Positions 1-9,994 are shown, counted from the first letter of the stretch. The stretch is DNA of 64,000 nucleotides from Spirochaetia bacterium (GCA_029880265.1 JAOUOT010000010.1:51174-115173); one strand, 5' to 3'. Translations and numbers: made by a program. Notes: a model not told the origin generated them from the letters alone.

Positions 1-447
1 TGAAATATCAATAAAGGTCAAACAATTGATATTTAATTCTAAGAAAAGAGTAATGCCTATACAGCCCGAACCGCAGCCGATATCGATTAGGTCTAATTTT
101 TCTTTTTTTTCTTTTGAAGTATTGTAAATAATCCATTCTATGAGTTCTTCTGTTTCGGGCCGGGGAATGAGAACATTCTTGTTGACGAGAAAATTTCGAG
201 AGAAAAATTCTTTTTCGCCGGTAATATAAGCCGTAGGATATCCCTTGATCTTTTTTTTAAATAAGCTTTTTAAAGTTCTATAATCTCTTGAACTTATTAC
301 CTCTTTTTCTTTTGTGAAAATCTGCGTAGGAAGCAGATTTAACGCTCTGCAAAACAAGATGCGCGTTTCAAGGCGGGCATTTTCAATTTTATAATCTTTC
401 AAATAATTTTCAAATACCGTAAAAGCTTCTTTTATAGTCAAGTTCAT
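1..447 (-). CDS. prmC: Peptide chain release factor N5-glutamine methyltransferase, 3' end outside window
   Basis: The frame is open from an ATG at 447 to the window edge (149 codons), so the C-terminal part is missing. The product would methylate the GGQ glutamine of release factors using S-adenosylmethionine. The visible part has the helical N-terminal substrate-binding region, the family motif LIPRPETEELIEWI near residue 95, and the SAM-binding motif DIGCGSGCIGI near residue 123. The catalytic NPPY motif would lie beyond the edge. The gene is divergent from the DHH phosphoesterase gene at 614. Family assignment is firm; orientation to prfA cannot be seen. Confidence 0.9.
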   Translation of the reverse strand, partial: MNLTIKEAFTVFENYLKDYKIENARLETRILFCRALNLLPTQIFTKEKEVISSRDYRTLKSLFKKKIKGYPTAYITGEKEFFSRNFLVNKNVLIPRPETEELIEWIIYNTSKEKKEKLDLIDIGCGSGCIGITLFLELNINCLTFIDIS

Positions 448-613
448 AAATTTCAGTTAAGAAAGAGTATCAAAAGATTAAAAAGCAAACCTCTTTGACT
501 TTAGAAAATATCTTTTGATGTCATGATTCATGTTCATAATTGAAACAATAATGAAAAATCATTGTCTGCATGAATAGTAATTTTTTATTTTCCTATAGTT
601 GAGAAGTTAAAAT

Positions 614-1672
614 ATGAATAATCGAAAACTTGCTAAAAGTCTTTTGCAGAAATATAGGCCCTCGTCTTCTATTCTGCCTAAAATAAAAACCTTTATTGAA
701 AAAAACAAGAGATTTATTTTAACGACGCATATAGGTGCCGATCCCGACGGGTTATCAAGTGAAGTGGCCCTCTATTATTTATTAAAAAAATTAAAAAAAG
801 AAGTAATTATATTAAATTGCGAAAAACCCCCCGAGCTTTTAACGTTTATTGACTTTGAAAATAAAATTAATTTTATTAAAGATCATTATAAAGACTATAA
901 TCGCTGGCGCGCAAAACTAAACGATTATGCGTTAATTGTTCTCGATTGTTCCGAATTAAAGCGCCTTGACTGCATATCAAATTTAATCAGAGATTTAAAT
1001 ATAAACTGGATATCTATCGACCATCACTTAACTCCGGTTAAAAAAAACCTGTTTATAGATACGTCGTATCCGGCGACTACCGAAATTATATGGGATTTGT
1101 TTCATTATATGAAAATTCCTCTAAATAAGAATATCGCCAATATTTTATACGCGGGTCTTATCGCAGACAGCGGCAACTTCAGATACAACAAAACCTCGTT
1201 TCGAACCCACCTTGCCGCAGGAGAGCTATTAGAATTCGGTATTGATTCTGATTTGATGTATAAAAAAATATTTGAGGCGCATCCGCCCGACAGGCTCGTA
1301 TTATTAAAAAGATTACTTAAAAAAATGACTTTAAATAAAGAGTTTGGCTATGTTTTTGCTGAATATAAAAAAAACGCCGGCAAGAATCTTGACCTGGGAG
1401 ATTCTGCGACTGACGGCATTGTCAATACGCTATTAGCGGTAAGAGATATTAAAATTGCTGCCTTAATCACCGAAACCATAGAAGGCGAATTAAAGTGCTC
1501 ATTGCGCTCGATAGGAGACGTAAATGTCGCTAAAATTGCCGAGAATTTCGGAGGCGGGGGACATAAAAACGCCGCGGGATGCCGAATTCAAGAGCCTTAC
1601 AAAAAAGCAAAAAAGAAAATAGTAGCGGGTATTGAAAATTATCTTAAAGGCGTTGAAGCCGAGCAAAAATAA
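614..1672 (+). CDS. nrnA: DHH/DHHA1 phosphoesterase, NrnA-like oligoribonuclease / pAp phosphatase
   Basis: A 352-residue cytoplasmic DHH-superfamily phosphoesterase. The first metal-binding motif is THIGADPDG (His39, Asp43, Asp45), followed by VLDCSE (Asp111), the signature DHH at residues 136-138, and the C-terminal DHHA1 nucleotide-binding glycine motif GGGGHKNAAGC near residue 312. Domain order and length match NrnA, which degrades nanoRNAs and 3'-phosphoadenosine 5'-phosphate with Mn2+. Substrate preference cannot be read from sequence; a c-di-AMP/pApA hydrolase role is the main alternative. It is convergent with the ABC permease gene, only 12 bases away, with no clear terminator between. 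Confidence 0.85.
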   Translation: MNNRKLAKSLLQKYRPSSSILPKIKTFIEKNKRFILTTHIGADPDGLSSEVALYYLLKKLKKEVIILNCEKPPELLTFIDFENKINFIKDHYKDYNRWRAKLNDYALIVLDCSELKRLDCISNLIRDLNINWISIDHHLTPVKKNLFIDTSYPATTEIIWDLFHYMKIPLNKNIANILYAGLIADSGNFRYNKTSFRTHLAAGELLEFGIDSDLMYKKIFEAHPPDRLVLLKRLLKKMTLNKEFGYVFAEYKKNAGKNLDLGDSATDGIVNTLLAVRDIKIAALITETIEGELKCSLRSIGDVNVAKIAENFGGGGHKNAAGCRIQEPYKKAKKKIVAGIENYLKGVEAEQK

Positions 1673-1684
1673 GAATAATATAAA

Positions 1685-3076
1685 TTAATCTTTTTTCACA
1701 AGCTGGATGGTTTTTTTGGCCGTTAAAATGATTGTCGGAAGCAGCGAAAAACATCCAGCTAAAAGCGCCGTCGCAAATATTAAACTCAATTTTTCTTTGG
1801 CCGTAATAAGAAGATTATTTTGATTAATGATCGTTTCGCCAATTAAGGGCAGATTTTTTGCGCTTTGCTGAATATAGACAAACATATTTTCTGAAATATA
1901 AAAAGCGGCCAGAGAATAAATGAATCCCCAGATTGCGCCCTCAAGAAACATTATGAACCAAATAAAGTAAATTGAACTCCCGAAAACCATACATAGGCCA
2001 AATTCATATTTATTTTTAATTGCGATGAGCGAAAACGAGTTAAACAATGAAATTAAACTGACGATTAAAAGAATAAGAGCCGCCGACCAGAAAATAATAT
2101 CTATTTGACTTAATTTTTCGTATAACTGAGAATATTCAGTTTCTCTCTCATTTAAAAGATATCCCCGTTTTTGCGCTATTTTTCTTATCTCTTCGGCTTT
2201 TTCGGTATTTGACGCCGTTATAAATACCTGATCATATGAGTTTAAAGCGTTTATCATTTTCCATTGACGGTGTTTGCCCTGAACCCATAAAAGAGGAACC
2301 CCAGCCGAAGAGATAAACCGGTCGGGCACAAATCCGCATAATTTTATATTCACTATTTCTTTTAATTCGGCGTTTCTCATTAAAACACTTCTGCCTATTT
2401 GAACGGGCATTTCTATGCCAATGGCGCTTTCTTTTTTTATAACCGGAATAGACGGAATCATTACGGCATACGACTGAATCAAGTCAATATAAGACTCGGG
2501 AACCACAATTGGTATGACGGTTCTTTGTCCGCCTTTTGGCAAGATTTTACGCTTTGGCCTGAAATCATTCATGCATGACAGATAGGGTTTTACGACAGAC
2601 GCGTCTATTCCCTGAAAGATCATATCCATTTGAAAAGCGACGCTTGAAAGAGCCGGATGTTCGACGTACATCAGGGCGGGCGACTGTAAAACTTGGGTAT
2701 AAGTTACTTTTTCAACGTGGGGCCATTTTTTCATTTCGCGAATTTGGCGGGTAGAGATTCCCATATTGACCCCTTGCTTTGAGCCGAATAGAGAAAACAA
2801 AAGAGATTTTTCGGGAGCTTTTTTTGATTTTATTTTTATAAATTCTGCGGGAAGAGAAGTTTTCAGCGTCTCTATAAACTTTGATTTCAGGGGGCGAATC
2901 ATGCCTAGAGAAAAAATTAAAATTATAAGCGTTAGAAAAAGGCCGAAGGTGGCGGCAATGTTTTTAAGAGCGTGTTTTTTAAGCAAAAAAATAATCAGAT
3001 AAATTCTTTTGAAAAGAAAAGAGAAAAGAATATTCAGGTATAAAATCATTTTTCTAAAAATAATATTTTCTTTCAT
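1685..3076 (-). CDS. FtsX/MacB-type ABC transporter permease
   Basis: A 463-residue membrane protein with a first transmembrane segment around residues 38-60, a large extracytoplasmic region of about 270 residues, and three C-terminal transmembrane segments (roughly 328-348, 365-395, 430-455). This is the 1+3 topology of the FtsX/LolC/MacB permease family. Its start overlaps the ATPase stop by four bases (ATGA), so the two are translationally coupled. Such pairs work in lipoprotein release, efflux or envelope signalling rather than classic import. Because a histidine kinase and regulator lie upstream in the same operon, I infer an envelope-stress or antimicrobial-peptide role; the substrate is unknown. 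Confidence 0.75.
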   Translation of the reverse strand: MKENIIFRKMILYLNILFSFLFKRIYLIIFLLKKHALKNIAATFGLFLTLIILIFSLGMIRPLKSKFIETLKTSLPAEFIKIKSKKAPEKSLLFSLFGSKQGVNMGISTRQIREMKKWPHVEKVTYTQVLQSPALMYVEHPALSSVAFQMDMIFQGIDASVVKPYLSCMNDFRPKRKILPKGGQRTVIPIVVPESYIDLIQSYAVMIPSIPVIKKESAIGIEMPVQIGRSVLMRNAELKEIVNIKLCGFVPDRFISSAGVPLLWVQGKHRQWKMINALNSYDQVFITASNTEKAEEIRKIAQKRGYLLNERETEYSQLYEKLSQIDIIFWSAALILLIVSLISLFNSFSLIAIKNKYEFGLCMVFGSSIYFIWFIMFLEGAIWGFIYSLAAFYISENMFVYIQQSAKNLPLIGETIINQNNLLITAKEKLSLIFATALLAGCFSLLPTIILTAKKTIQLVKKD

Positions 3077-3771
3077 GTTTTTATTTTTCTTTTTTTGTCT
3101 TTAATTTTAATTAATTTGCCATTTTCAAGGCTTAAAATCATATCTGATTTTTCTTTAATAAGATTGCTATGCGTTACGCATATAATGGTAAAATTTTCTT
3201 TTTTCAGATTTAAGAGCAAAGATAATATCTCTTTTTCTGTTTTTTCGTCAAGGTTTCCCGTCGGTTCGTCTAATAAAAGCAAGGGCGGTTTTAAAAGAAG
3301 GGCCCTGCCTAATGCCGTTCTTTGGGCCTCGCCTCCTGAAATATCTTTCGGATAAGCGTCTTTTCTGTGCAGAATTCCGAGTTTGTTCATGACCTCTAAA
3401 ATTTCGATTTTCTTCACTTTTTTTGAAGTAAAAAAAGACGGAAACTGTATATTGCGATATACGCTCAGGTAAGAAACTAATCTGAAATCTTGAAACACAT
3501 AGCCGATATTTTCTTTGCGGAACTTTCCCATTTTAAATTCGCCGGCCCTGTGGTAAGGCTTATCTTTAAAGAAATATTCTCCTTTTTGTGCTTTTAGAAA
3601 ACCTCCTAATAAATAAAGCAGGGTACTTTTTCCCGAGCCCGATTTGCCTATAAGGCTTACCATAGAGCCTTGATTTATTTCAAGATTTATTTCATTTAAA
3701 ATATTTCTTTTGCCGTATGAAAAAGAAATATTTTTTAAAAGTATCATTTGCGAGGCGGTCTTTTCTTTCAT
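3073..3771 (-). CDS. ABC transporter ATP-binding protein, LolD/FtsE/MacB class
   Basis: A 232-residue ATPase with Walker A GKSGSGKST, Q-loop VFQDFRLV, signature ISGGEAQR, Walker B LLLLDEPTGNLD and H-loop VTHS. Motifs and length fit the MJ0796/LolD class that partners FtsX-type permeases. The four-base ATGA overlap with the regulator gene upstream and with the permease downstream shows one transcript. An in-frame Met9 (MILLKNISFSYG) is a possible alternative start, but the overlap with the upstream stop favours the longer form. Confidence 0.9.
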   Translation of the reverse strand: MKEKTASQMILLKNISFSYGKRNILNEINLEINQGSMVSLIGKSGSGKSTLLYLLGGFLKAQKGEYFFKDKPYHRAGEFKMGKFRKENIGYVFQDFRLVSYLSVYRNIQFPSFFTSKKVKKIEILEVMNKLGILHRKDAYPKDISGGEAQRTALGRALLLKPPLLLLDEPTGNLDEKTEKEILSLLLNLKKENFTIICVTHSNLIKEKSDMILSLENGKLIKIKDKKRKIKT

Positions 3772-4805
3772 ATTTGAAATACCGATATGTTTTTGTATGG
3801 TATATTTTGAACAGGATTATATAGGCATATGACTTCGGTTTTTTTATCTTTTTGTATGTTAAATATCACTTGCGTTAAATGTTCACGCAATAAAAAAATT
3901 CCTCTGCCGTGTGTATCTGATAAGCCTTTCGGCAGTCCCGTTTCTGAACAAAGAGCCGTATGCCGGTAAAGACGGTATAGTATTTCTTTCTTAGATAAAG
4001 AGCCGTGCGGATCCTGGCAGACTAAAATTATCCAATCGTTATAAAAGCCGTATTGAAGAATAAAAGCGTCTTCGTCTTGCAAAACAATATTTTCATGCGG
4101 AATCAGTTTGTCTGATTCTTCTATTATTTCCTGATATTTATAACTGCCGTCTTTGTGGCGTGGAGCTCTTATCATGGCATTGGCGGTAATTTCGTCTAAA
4201 ACAAGCTTGCTTAAAGAAATCGGTATTTTTTTCTTATCTTTTAGAATTTTACAGATTCTTTCAGTCCACATAATCTTATCGTTCATGCTTCTAATGATTA
4301 CGCTGTAGACTTCTTTATTTTCAGGCTCAATTGTTCTTTTCATTTCGGGAGGGAAGTAAATCTTAATATCATTAAAATACTTTTCTATGCCGAAGATATC
4401 CTGAGTTATGCTTTTATAGGCCATTACAAAAATATCGTGAAGGCTTAAATTTGAATGTTTCGTCATTACCTGATCAATTTCTTCGTTTTTTATAAATTCT
4501 ATATAGTCATTTATATCGTAAGAGGTTATTAAAGCTATTTTAGTTTTGAGATTCTTTTTTTTTATGATCTTGACAAGTTCCAGACCGCTTTTATCAGATA
4601 AATTAATATCAGAAATAACTAAATCATAAGGTTTTTTCTCTTCTATTGACTTTTGAATCAAGTCTTCAGCGTTTGTTAAAGAATCCGTTGCGTCGACGAT
4701 AAAATAGGGCATTAAATAATCTTTAATCGCCAATAATATTGATTCTACGTCTTCTACAATAAGAATCTTATATTTTTTCAGGTCTTCAAAATCTTTAACG
4801 GGCAT
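3768..4805 (-). CDS. Response regulator with C-terminal HATPase (RsbW-like) output domain
   Basis: A 345-residue protein. Residues 12-130 form a receiver domain: the acidic pocket in ILIVEDVES, the phospho-acceptor Asp in LVISDINLS, the switch Thr in ALITS, and the conserved Lys in VMTKHS. The C-terminal part carries HATPase-type motifs: an N box LVLDEITANA, a G1 box DPHGSLS and a G2 box THGRGIFLL. The kinase lacks an H box here, so it resembles serine kinases/anti-sigma factors such as RsbW or ATP-binding adaptor domains. There is no DNA-binding domain. It sits between a histidine kinase gene (16 bases) and an ABC pair (four-base overlap). Output may be phosphotransfer or partner switching; this is inferred. 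Confidence 0.8.
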   Translation of the reverse strand: MPVKDFEDLKKYKILIVEDVESILLAIKDYLMPYFIVDATDSLTNAEDLIQKSIEEKKPYDLVISDINLSDKSGLELVKIIKKKNLKTKIALITSYDINDYIEFIKNEEIDQVMTKHSNLSLHDIFVMAYKSITQDIFGIEKYFNDIKIYFPPEMKRTIEPENKEVYSVIIRSMNDKIMWTERICKILKDKKKIPISLSKLVLDEITANAMIRAPRHKDGSYKYQEIIEESDKLIPHENIVLQDEDAFILQYGFYNDWIILVCQDPHGSLSKKEILYRLYRHTALCSETGLPKGLSDTHGRGIFLLREHLTQVIFNIQKDKKTEVICLYNPVQNIPYKNISVFQI

Positions 4806-4821
4806 TTTTAATTAACGATTT

Positions 4822-5958
4822 TCAATAAAATTTTAATCGAAATCGCGTGTGTTTTCCTCTTGAGTCTGTTTCAATAACGGCGTTGTGTTCGAATAATATT
4901 TTCTGAACCAGAAACAATCCTAATCCGCTTCCGCTTTTTCCTTTCTTAGTCGTAAAATAAGGATCAAAAATTCGGCTGATAATATCGCCCGAAATTCCGC
5001 CTGCGTTATCGATGTATTGAACCTCTAAGAACTTTTTATCGTCTTCTGATTTTGAGTCATTTGCCATTCTGCCTATAAGCCATACGGTTACAGTAGATTC
5101 GGGTTCGGCAGCTTCTAAGCTATTTTTAAATAAGTTAATAAAAACCTGTATTATTTTAGACTTATTTCCGCTGATTTGATAGTCTTTTCCCAGGCGCCAT
5201 TTAAATTGAATTTTTAATTTCTTTTTATAAATTCGTTTAATTTCTTTTATTGACTCTCTAAGAGTTTCATAAATTATTATTTTATCAATCTCATAAGTTT
5301 CTTTTGTATGAAAGCTTTTAATGTCAGATATTATATGCGATGTTTTTTTTAAATCTGTCTTTAAAAGCCTGATTTTATTTTTAATATAATCGCTGTTTAT
5401 TGAAACTTCTTTGTCAATTTTTTCTTCTATATTTTGAAGCGTTAAACTTAAACCCGTTAAGGGGTTTGCAAGTTCATGCGCTACAGATTGAATTAATGTG
5501 CCCAAGGCTATTAGTTTCGAATTTCGGGCATATTCTTCTTCGTCTTGACGGTAACGCGTTATATCAGATATAACTTCAATGACGACTGGCTTATTCTCGT
5601 CATCATATACGATATGCTGTTTGATATTAAAATATCGAAGTCTGCCTACAGGGTCGTCGGGTTCTTCAATCGAGATCTCAAACGAATTGTTTAAATTATT
5701 TTTAATAGACGCTGCATTATTGTCAAAGATATTACAAAAATCGCAGGGTTCTTTTCTTGAAAATAACGCCTTATAGCATAAATGTTTTTCGAGTTCTTTG
5801 CGTTTTTTCTTTCCTGAAAAATCTAGCGCCGGCTTATTCGCGTTAATAATTTTTCTTGAACTGTTTACGGCAAAAATGAGATCATTTGAATAATCAAACA
5901 AGTTTTGCGAATTTATCTGCATTATAGCACGAAACTTTATAGAGGGTTTCGTTGACAA
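4822..5958 (-). CDS. PAS-domain sensor histidine kinase
   Basis: A 378-residue, apparently soluble kinase. The N-terminal PAS domain (about residues 12-130) contains a cysteine cluster (CYKALF, then PCDFCN), seen in some PAS domains that may bind a cofactor or sense redox. The dimerisation/phosphoacceptor helix has SVAHELANPLTG with the phosphorylatable His near residue 162. The catalytic domain shows N box INLFKNSLEAA, G1 DNAGGIS, F box DPYFTTK and G2 SGSGLGLFLV. It is the first gene of the operon kinase - REC-HATPase - ABC ATPase - permease, so it probably controls or reads out the transporter. The start is the first ATG after the upstream hairpin; no strong alternative was seen. Confidence 0.88.
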   Translation of the reverse strand: MSTKPSIKFRAIMQINSQNLFDYSNDLIFAVNSSRKIINANKPALDFSGKKKRKELEKHLCYKALFSRKEPCDFCNIFDNNAASIKNNLNNSFEISIEEPDDPVGRLRYFNIKQHIVYDDENKPVVIEVISDITRYRQDEEEYARNSKLIALGTLIQSVAHELANPLTGLSLTLQNIEEKIDKEVSINSDYIKNKIRLLKTDLKKTSHIISDIKSFHTKETYEIDKIIIYETLRESIKEIKRIYKKKLKIQFKWRLGKDYQISGNKSKIIQVFINLFKNSLEAAEPESTVTVWLIGRMANDSKSEDDKKFLEVQYIDNAGGISGDIISRIFDPYFTTKKGKSGSGLGLFLVQKILFEHNAVIETDSRGKHTRFRLKFY

Positions 5959-5994
5959 GAAATTTTTAAGCGCCAGATTTGTTTTGATTATAAA

Positions 5995-6019
5995 GAAACC
6001 GGCATATTAGGCCGGTTTC
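5995..6019 (-). terminator. Intrinsic-type terminator after the 6038-6718 gene
   Basis: A perfect 9-bp stem (5995-6003 with 6011-6019) and a 7-base loop lie 19 bases past the stop codon of the exported protein gene. A short T-rich stretch follows on the minus strand. It separates that gene from the histidine kinase operon. Confidence 0.7.
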
Positions 6020-6037
6020 TCTGTTTCATGACTCTTT

Positions 6038-6718
6038 TTAGTAGCCCGCCAAAGATTTTTTTAAGTCTTCAATCAGGTTATCGGTTGTGCTTGTTCCGTA
6101 TCTCGCCTGATATCCTATGGTATACGTGTACATCTTCTGAAAATATGCTAGATTTTTTAAATAAAATTCTCTTTTGAATTTAATTCTTAAAGGGTTACTT
6201 ATTGTGTTTTGCATACTTTTTAAGGCTACCGTTATAGGTCTTCCGTCGTTAAAAATATTGGTAATTTCAATATCTTGCGAATCTTCAGTTTGAGGGCTCG
6301 GATCTACAACTTTATTTTCAATCTTGGTCTGTTGTTGAAAATTTTCTTCAATCACCGTAGTCTCGATTTTTTTAAGAGAGTTTCCGCTGTAGTATAGCCT
6401 CATTATTTTAGATTTCATGCCGACAACCTCTCCTGTATTTCTGGTGTGGTTGATAAACGAATAGCTTTCAAGCTCTATGTAATCTTCTGCCTGACGAAAT
6501 CTTGTTTGAGCCGGAGAATAATTTACGTCTTTTCCTTTTAACGAATAAAAGTCTGTAAACTCTTTGTTCATATCTACTATTTTTTTATCCAATTTTTTTT
6601 CGGTTTCTTCAAGCTCTTTAGACAATTGACTGTCGTCGCTTTTTGCTTTTTGAGAGTAAAGCTGGGTGATAAAAAGCGTCGCCATAATCATTCCCGTTAT
6701 TAATGGTTTAGTTCTCAT
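6038..6718 (-). CDS. Exported protein of unknown function
   Basis: A 226-residue protein with a Sec-type signal peptide at residues 1-22 (hydrophobic MIMATLFITQLYS, likely cleavage before QKAKS). A short charged, helix-prone segment (residues 30-58) follows, then a mostly beta-prone region. No cysteine follows the signal, so it is probably periplasmic rather than lipid-anchored. I do not recognise the family. It is monocistronic, with a terminator just after it and about 250 bases of AT-rich upstream sequence with no gene. Confidence 0.7.
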   Translation of the reverse strand: MRTKPLITGMIMATLFITQLYSQKAKSDDSQLSKELEETEKKLDKKIVDMNKEFTDFYSLKGKDVNYSPAQTRFRQAEDYIELESYSFINHTRNTGEVVGMKSKIMRLYYSGNSLKKIETTVIEENFQQQTKIENKVVDPSPQTEDSQDIEITNIFNDGRPITVALKSMQNTISNPLRIKFKREFYLKNLAYFQKMYTYTIGYQARYGTSTTDNLIEDLKKSLAGY

Positions 6719-6967
6719 GATCTTCCTTCCTTCTTTTTTATTAATTCATTATACTTTATAATGACGAAACAAAGTTATTTTTAATAACAATATTTTTTTA
6801 TATTACCATATTTTTTCTGAGTTTAATCGATATTTTCTCATTTTGCCCAAGATTTTCTATGTATTCTTGTTTTATCTTATTAAAACCTTTAAAAAACGGC
6901 AACAATTGTTTTCTATATAAAGAAAATAATGCCCATAAACGGCCCGAAAATTTCGCCTATCTAGGTT

Positions 6968-9940
6968 TTAATATCTGCAGATATCGTGATAAAGGCAATT
7001 CTCGCAAATGTCTTTTACTTTAGAATATTTGTCTTTTTTGAAGTACTCTGAAACAGGAAGAAACCTCTTTTCTAATAATATGTTATAAAGCGTATGAAAT
7101 GATTCTTTGTATTTTTTCATAAAGTCAAAATTATTTATTTCTTCACGGCTTAGGTTTTGCAGAAACGCGGCAGGCGTAATTTTCTCGCGCCCATAATCTT
7201 GAATAAAAGAAATCGCCGCCGAAAACAAACTTTTATCTTTTGTTGAGCCGAAGTTTTCTTCGGCCGCTTTGATATAAATTATCAGCTGCAAATCAAATAA
7301 ATTGTCAAAGAAAAGATTTTCATTTTTTGCGGTTTGTTTTCCAGTTTTATAATCAATGATTGTAAAAAGTTTTTTTTCTAAATTATAATCTATTCTGTCT
7401 ATTCTGCCGCGAATATAAAAAGGCTCTATATAAATATCTTCAAACTTATATTCTGTATCAAAAGGAATATTTTCAGAAAAAGGATGCTTGTTTTCTCGGG
7501 CCAATAGAAAAAAATTTTCAAAAAATTCAATAAATCTAATTCTTTGAAGCGATTCGTCGGCCGTCAAAAGTCTGCCGGTTTGTCCGGGAATTTTTATATT
7601 AAACAGCGCCTTATCAAAAGAATCGTTTAACAGTTCTCTTAAATGTTTCTTTTCAATTTTTAAGGCGAATTGACGATATGAAGAGTTTTTATCTTCTTTT
7701 TTAAGGCTCTTCATTAGATGAGCGGCGGCCGAATGAAATAATTCTCCGCGTAGAGAGCCTGTATAATTAAAATTAGATTTTTTAGAAAGGTTATTTTTCA
7801 AATTTAATCTATTTTGAAACCAATATTTTTTGGGACATTCAGACAATGTAATAAGATTTGAAACAGAAATTTTGTTTTCAATAATTTGATCTTTCTTATC
7901 GAGACCGTTTTTAAGGTCGTTTTCTTTTTCGTTAACAGCGAATTGTTTTATGTTTTTTTCATAACGCTTTAATAATATATTTGAACTATTATTTACTGAG
8001 ATCGTTTCTCCCTCGAAAATCATCTTTTCATAAAAAGGTATGCAATCAATTATTTCTTCAACCGAGGCGCTTTCTTTGTTTTTTAAGGCGTTATTCGCGT
8101 TTTCAAAAGAGAAATTTCGAAAAATTTCAATTATAATATCGCTGGGATATGGCTCTTTTTCAACATTGTAAGAAAGCGTAAGATATTTTGCAGTCGTGAA
8201 ATATTCGATATTTTTAGATATCTCGTAAAATTTATTTGATTTGATTAGTTTTTTTGTAAATTCGCTTTCGAAATCAAGAATACCTGAAATCGAAGAAAAT
8301 GAAGGATACGCAAAGTTCAAGGCGCAGACAATTAATTCATGGGGGGCAGAATGAAGACCTTCAGAGACATGTCTTATGGTAATGCCCAATGAATCGTCTT
8401 TATTCATATCGTTTGCCCGATAAATATTGTGCGCGGTTGAATTTATTTCTCTTTTTAACATTTCGAAAAATTTGTCTCTTTTGATATTTTCGGGATAAAT
8501 TTCGTCTAAGAATCTGAATTGGTCTAATAACTTAAAAATATCTTTTACATAATGTTCATGGTCTTTATTTATTCCCGCAGAGATTGTTTCTTTTGTAAAA
8601 GAATATTTTCGAATAATACGATGCAATATATCGGCGTAATAAGAAGGCTTTTCAAAAGATTTGATAACTTTAATTTCATCGATTAATAAAGAAAGCGTAT
8701 CAAAAAAATTAATTATTATTTTAGATGGATGATTTTTAATAATGCTTAGCAAAAACTCAAGATCGCCGGCCAAAAAATTAACTTTTTCGCTAAATTCTTT
8801 TTGCCACAAATAAGGGTCTGTTATTTTGTTCTTTAATTTTCTATGAAGAAAAGATTTTTTAAAAAATGCAGACGTGAAGATTTTTAATAATTCGTCAATT
8901 TGAATTTTACGTCTGCTGAAAAAACCCAGGATTAAAATATCGATGACTTGCGCAATAAACCAGAAATATCCGAAAGTTTTATCTTTGACTTTATCTCTAA
9001 TATCAAGGGGAATTTTTCTTTCATTAAATAATTCGGCTAGATAGTGCAAAATATTCTTATCGGCGTACATTATTTGAATATCATAAAGAGGAATATTTCT
9101 CTCTATGGCCGATAAGGTTTTTTCCAGAGCAAGGCAGGCCTCTGAATATAGCGATTCTGTTTTGAAGATTTGTATTTTTGTATCGTTTTTATTTTTTTTG
9201 AAAGAGTATATTTTTTTATTTTCTATTTCAGTCAGAAATTTCTTTTGTAAACTATTCTCTGTTTTAGAGTTTATGGTCAATATGTTCCAGTTTAGTTTGT
9301 AAAAAAAATTTAATATTTCTAATTTATGATATTCAACCTCGTTGAGCTCTAATGGGAAAAGCCATATAATATTTCTCGTTAATTGATTTTCAGTTTCATT
9401 GTTTTCCTGATTTAAAAATTCTTTTTTATGCAATCGCAGGTAAGAAGGCAAATTTATATACCCGTGTTTTTTTAATTCGTTGTCTATTCTAGAAAAAATA
9501 TCAAGTAAAGCGGCGGTTTTTGCCGATTTTTTCTCTTGTGAAGATTTCATAAGAGTATCGTGAAGCCAGATATATTTTCTATAGAAATTTAATACTTCGG
9601 TTTTAAATCCTGAAAGATTTTCTATGGCGCTAAAATAAGAGTTCTCTTTTTTATTTTCGTTAATAACTTTTTCGAGAATAATTTCTTCTATAAAAGGAGA
9701 AGTTTGAATTTTTTCATGCCGGCCAAATTCTTGAAAATATTGAATCGTATCTTTGAGCCAGTCGTCTAAAGTAAAAAAACGGACATTAAATAAAGATTCG
9801 ATATTTAATTTCTTGTGTATATATATACGCCATCTTATTATATCTGCCGTAGTTTGGCACAATAGTATCGTATTCGTCGAGCCTGGTTTTTCGAATTTAG
9901 GAATTAACTTTTCTAAGACTTCTTTTATTTTATCTTCCAT
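6968..9940 (-). CDS. AddB/RexB-like helicase-nuclease subunit with PD-(D/E)XK domain
   Basis: A 990-residue protein whose C-terminal third is a RecB-family nuclease. The hallmarks are SVSNLITLSECPKKYW (first cluster cysteine, near residue 685), GRIDRID and IIDYKTGKQ (catalytic Asp and Lys), and a terminal CENCLYHDIC. The four cysteines (one before and three after the nuclease core) are the AddB-type iron-sulfur arrangement. The N-terminal two thirds look like a degenerate UvrD-type helicase: ILLCQTTADIIRW near residue 25 replaces a P-loop, and no intact Walker A was found. This fits an AddB/RexB partner subunit for double-strand break processing. An AddA gene is not in the window. Confidence 0.75.
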   Translation of the reverse strand: MEDKIKEVLEKLIPKFEKPGSTNTILLCQTTADIIRWRIYIHKKLNIESLFNVRFFTLDDWLKDTIQYFQEFGRHEKIQTSPFIEEIILEKVINENKKENSYFSAIENLSGFKTEVLNFYRKYIWLHDTLMKSSQEKKSAKTAALLDIFSRIDNELKKHGYINLPSYLRLHKKEFLNQENNETENQLTRNIIWLFPLELNEVEYHKLEILNFFYKLNWNILTINSKTENSLQKKFLTEIENKKIYSFKKNKNDTKIQIFKTESLYSEACLALEKTLSAIERNIPLYDIQIMYADKNILHYLAELFNERKIPLDIRDKVKDKTFGYFWFIAQVIDILILGFFSRRKIQIDELLKIFTSAFFKKSFLHRKLKNKITDPYLWQKEFSEKVNFLAGDLEFLLSIIKNHPSKIIINFFDTLSLLIDEIKVIKSFEKPSYYADILHRIIRKYSFTKETISAGINKDHEHYVKDIFKLLDQFRFLDEIYPENIKRDKFFEMLKREINSTAHNIYRANDMNKDDSLGITIRHVSEGLHSAPHELIVCALNFAYPSFSSISGILDFESEFTKKLIKSNKFYEISKNIEYFTTAKYLTLSYNVEKEPYPSDIIIEIFRNFSFENANNALKNKESASVEEIIDCIPFYEKMIFEGETISVNNSSNILLKRYEKNIKQFAVNEKENDLKNGLDKKDQIIENKISVSNLITLSECPKKYWFQNRLNLKNNLSKKSNFNYTGSLRGELFHSAAAHLMKSLKKEDKNSSYRQFALKIEKKHLRELLNDSFDKALFNIKIPGQTGRLLTADESLQRIRFIEFFENFFLLARENKHPFSENIPFDTEYKFEDIYIEPFYIRGRIDRIDYNLEKKLFTIIDYKTGKQTAKNENLFFDNLFDLQLIIYIKAAEENFGSTKDKSLFSAAISFIQDYGREKITPAAFLQNLSREEINNFDFMKKYKESFHTLYNILLEKRFLPVSEYFKKDKYSKVKDICENCLYHDICRY

Positions 9941-9994
9941 GATAATTTTATCCGATATTTTACACTTTTAACAAGGTAAATGACGGGGAAACAA

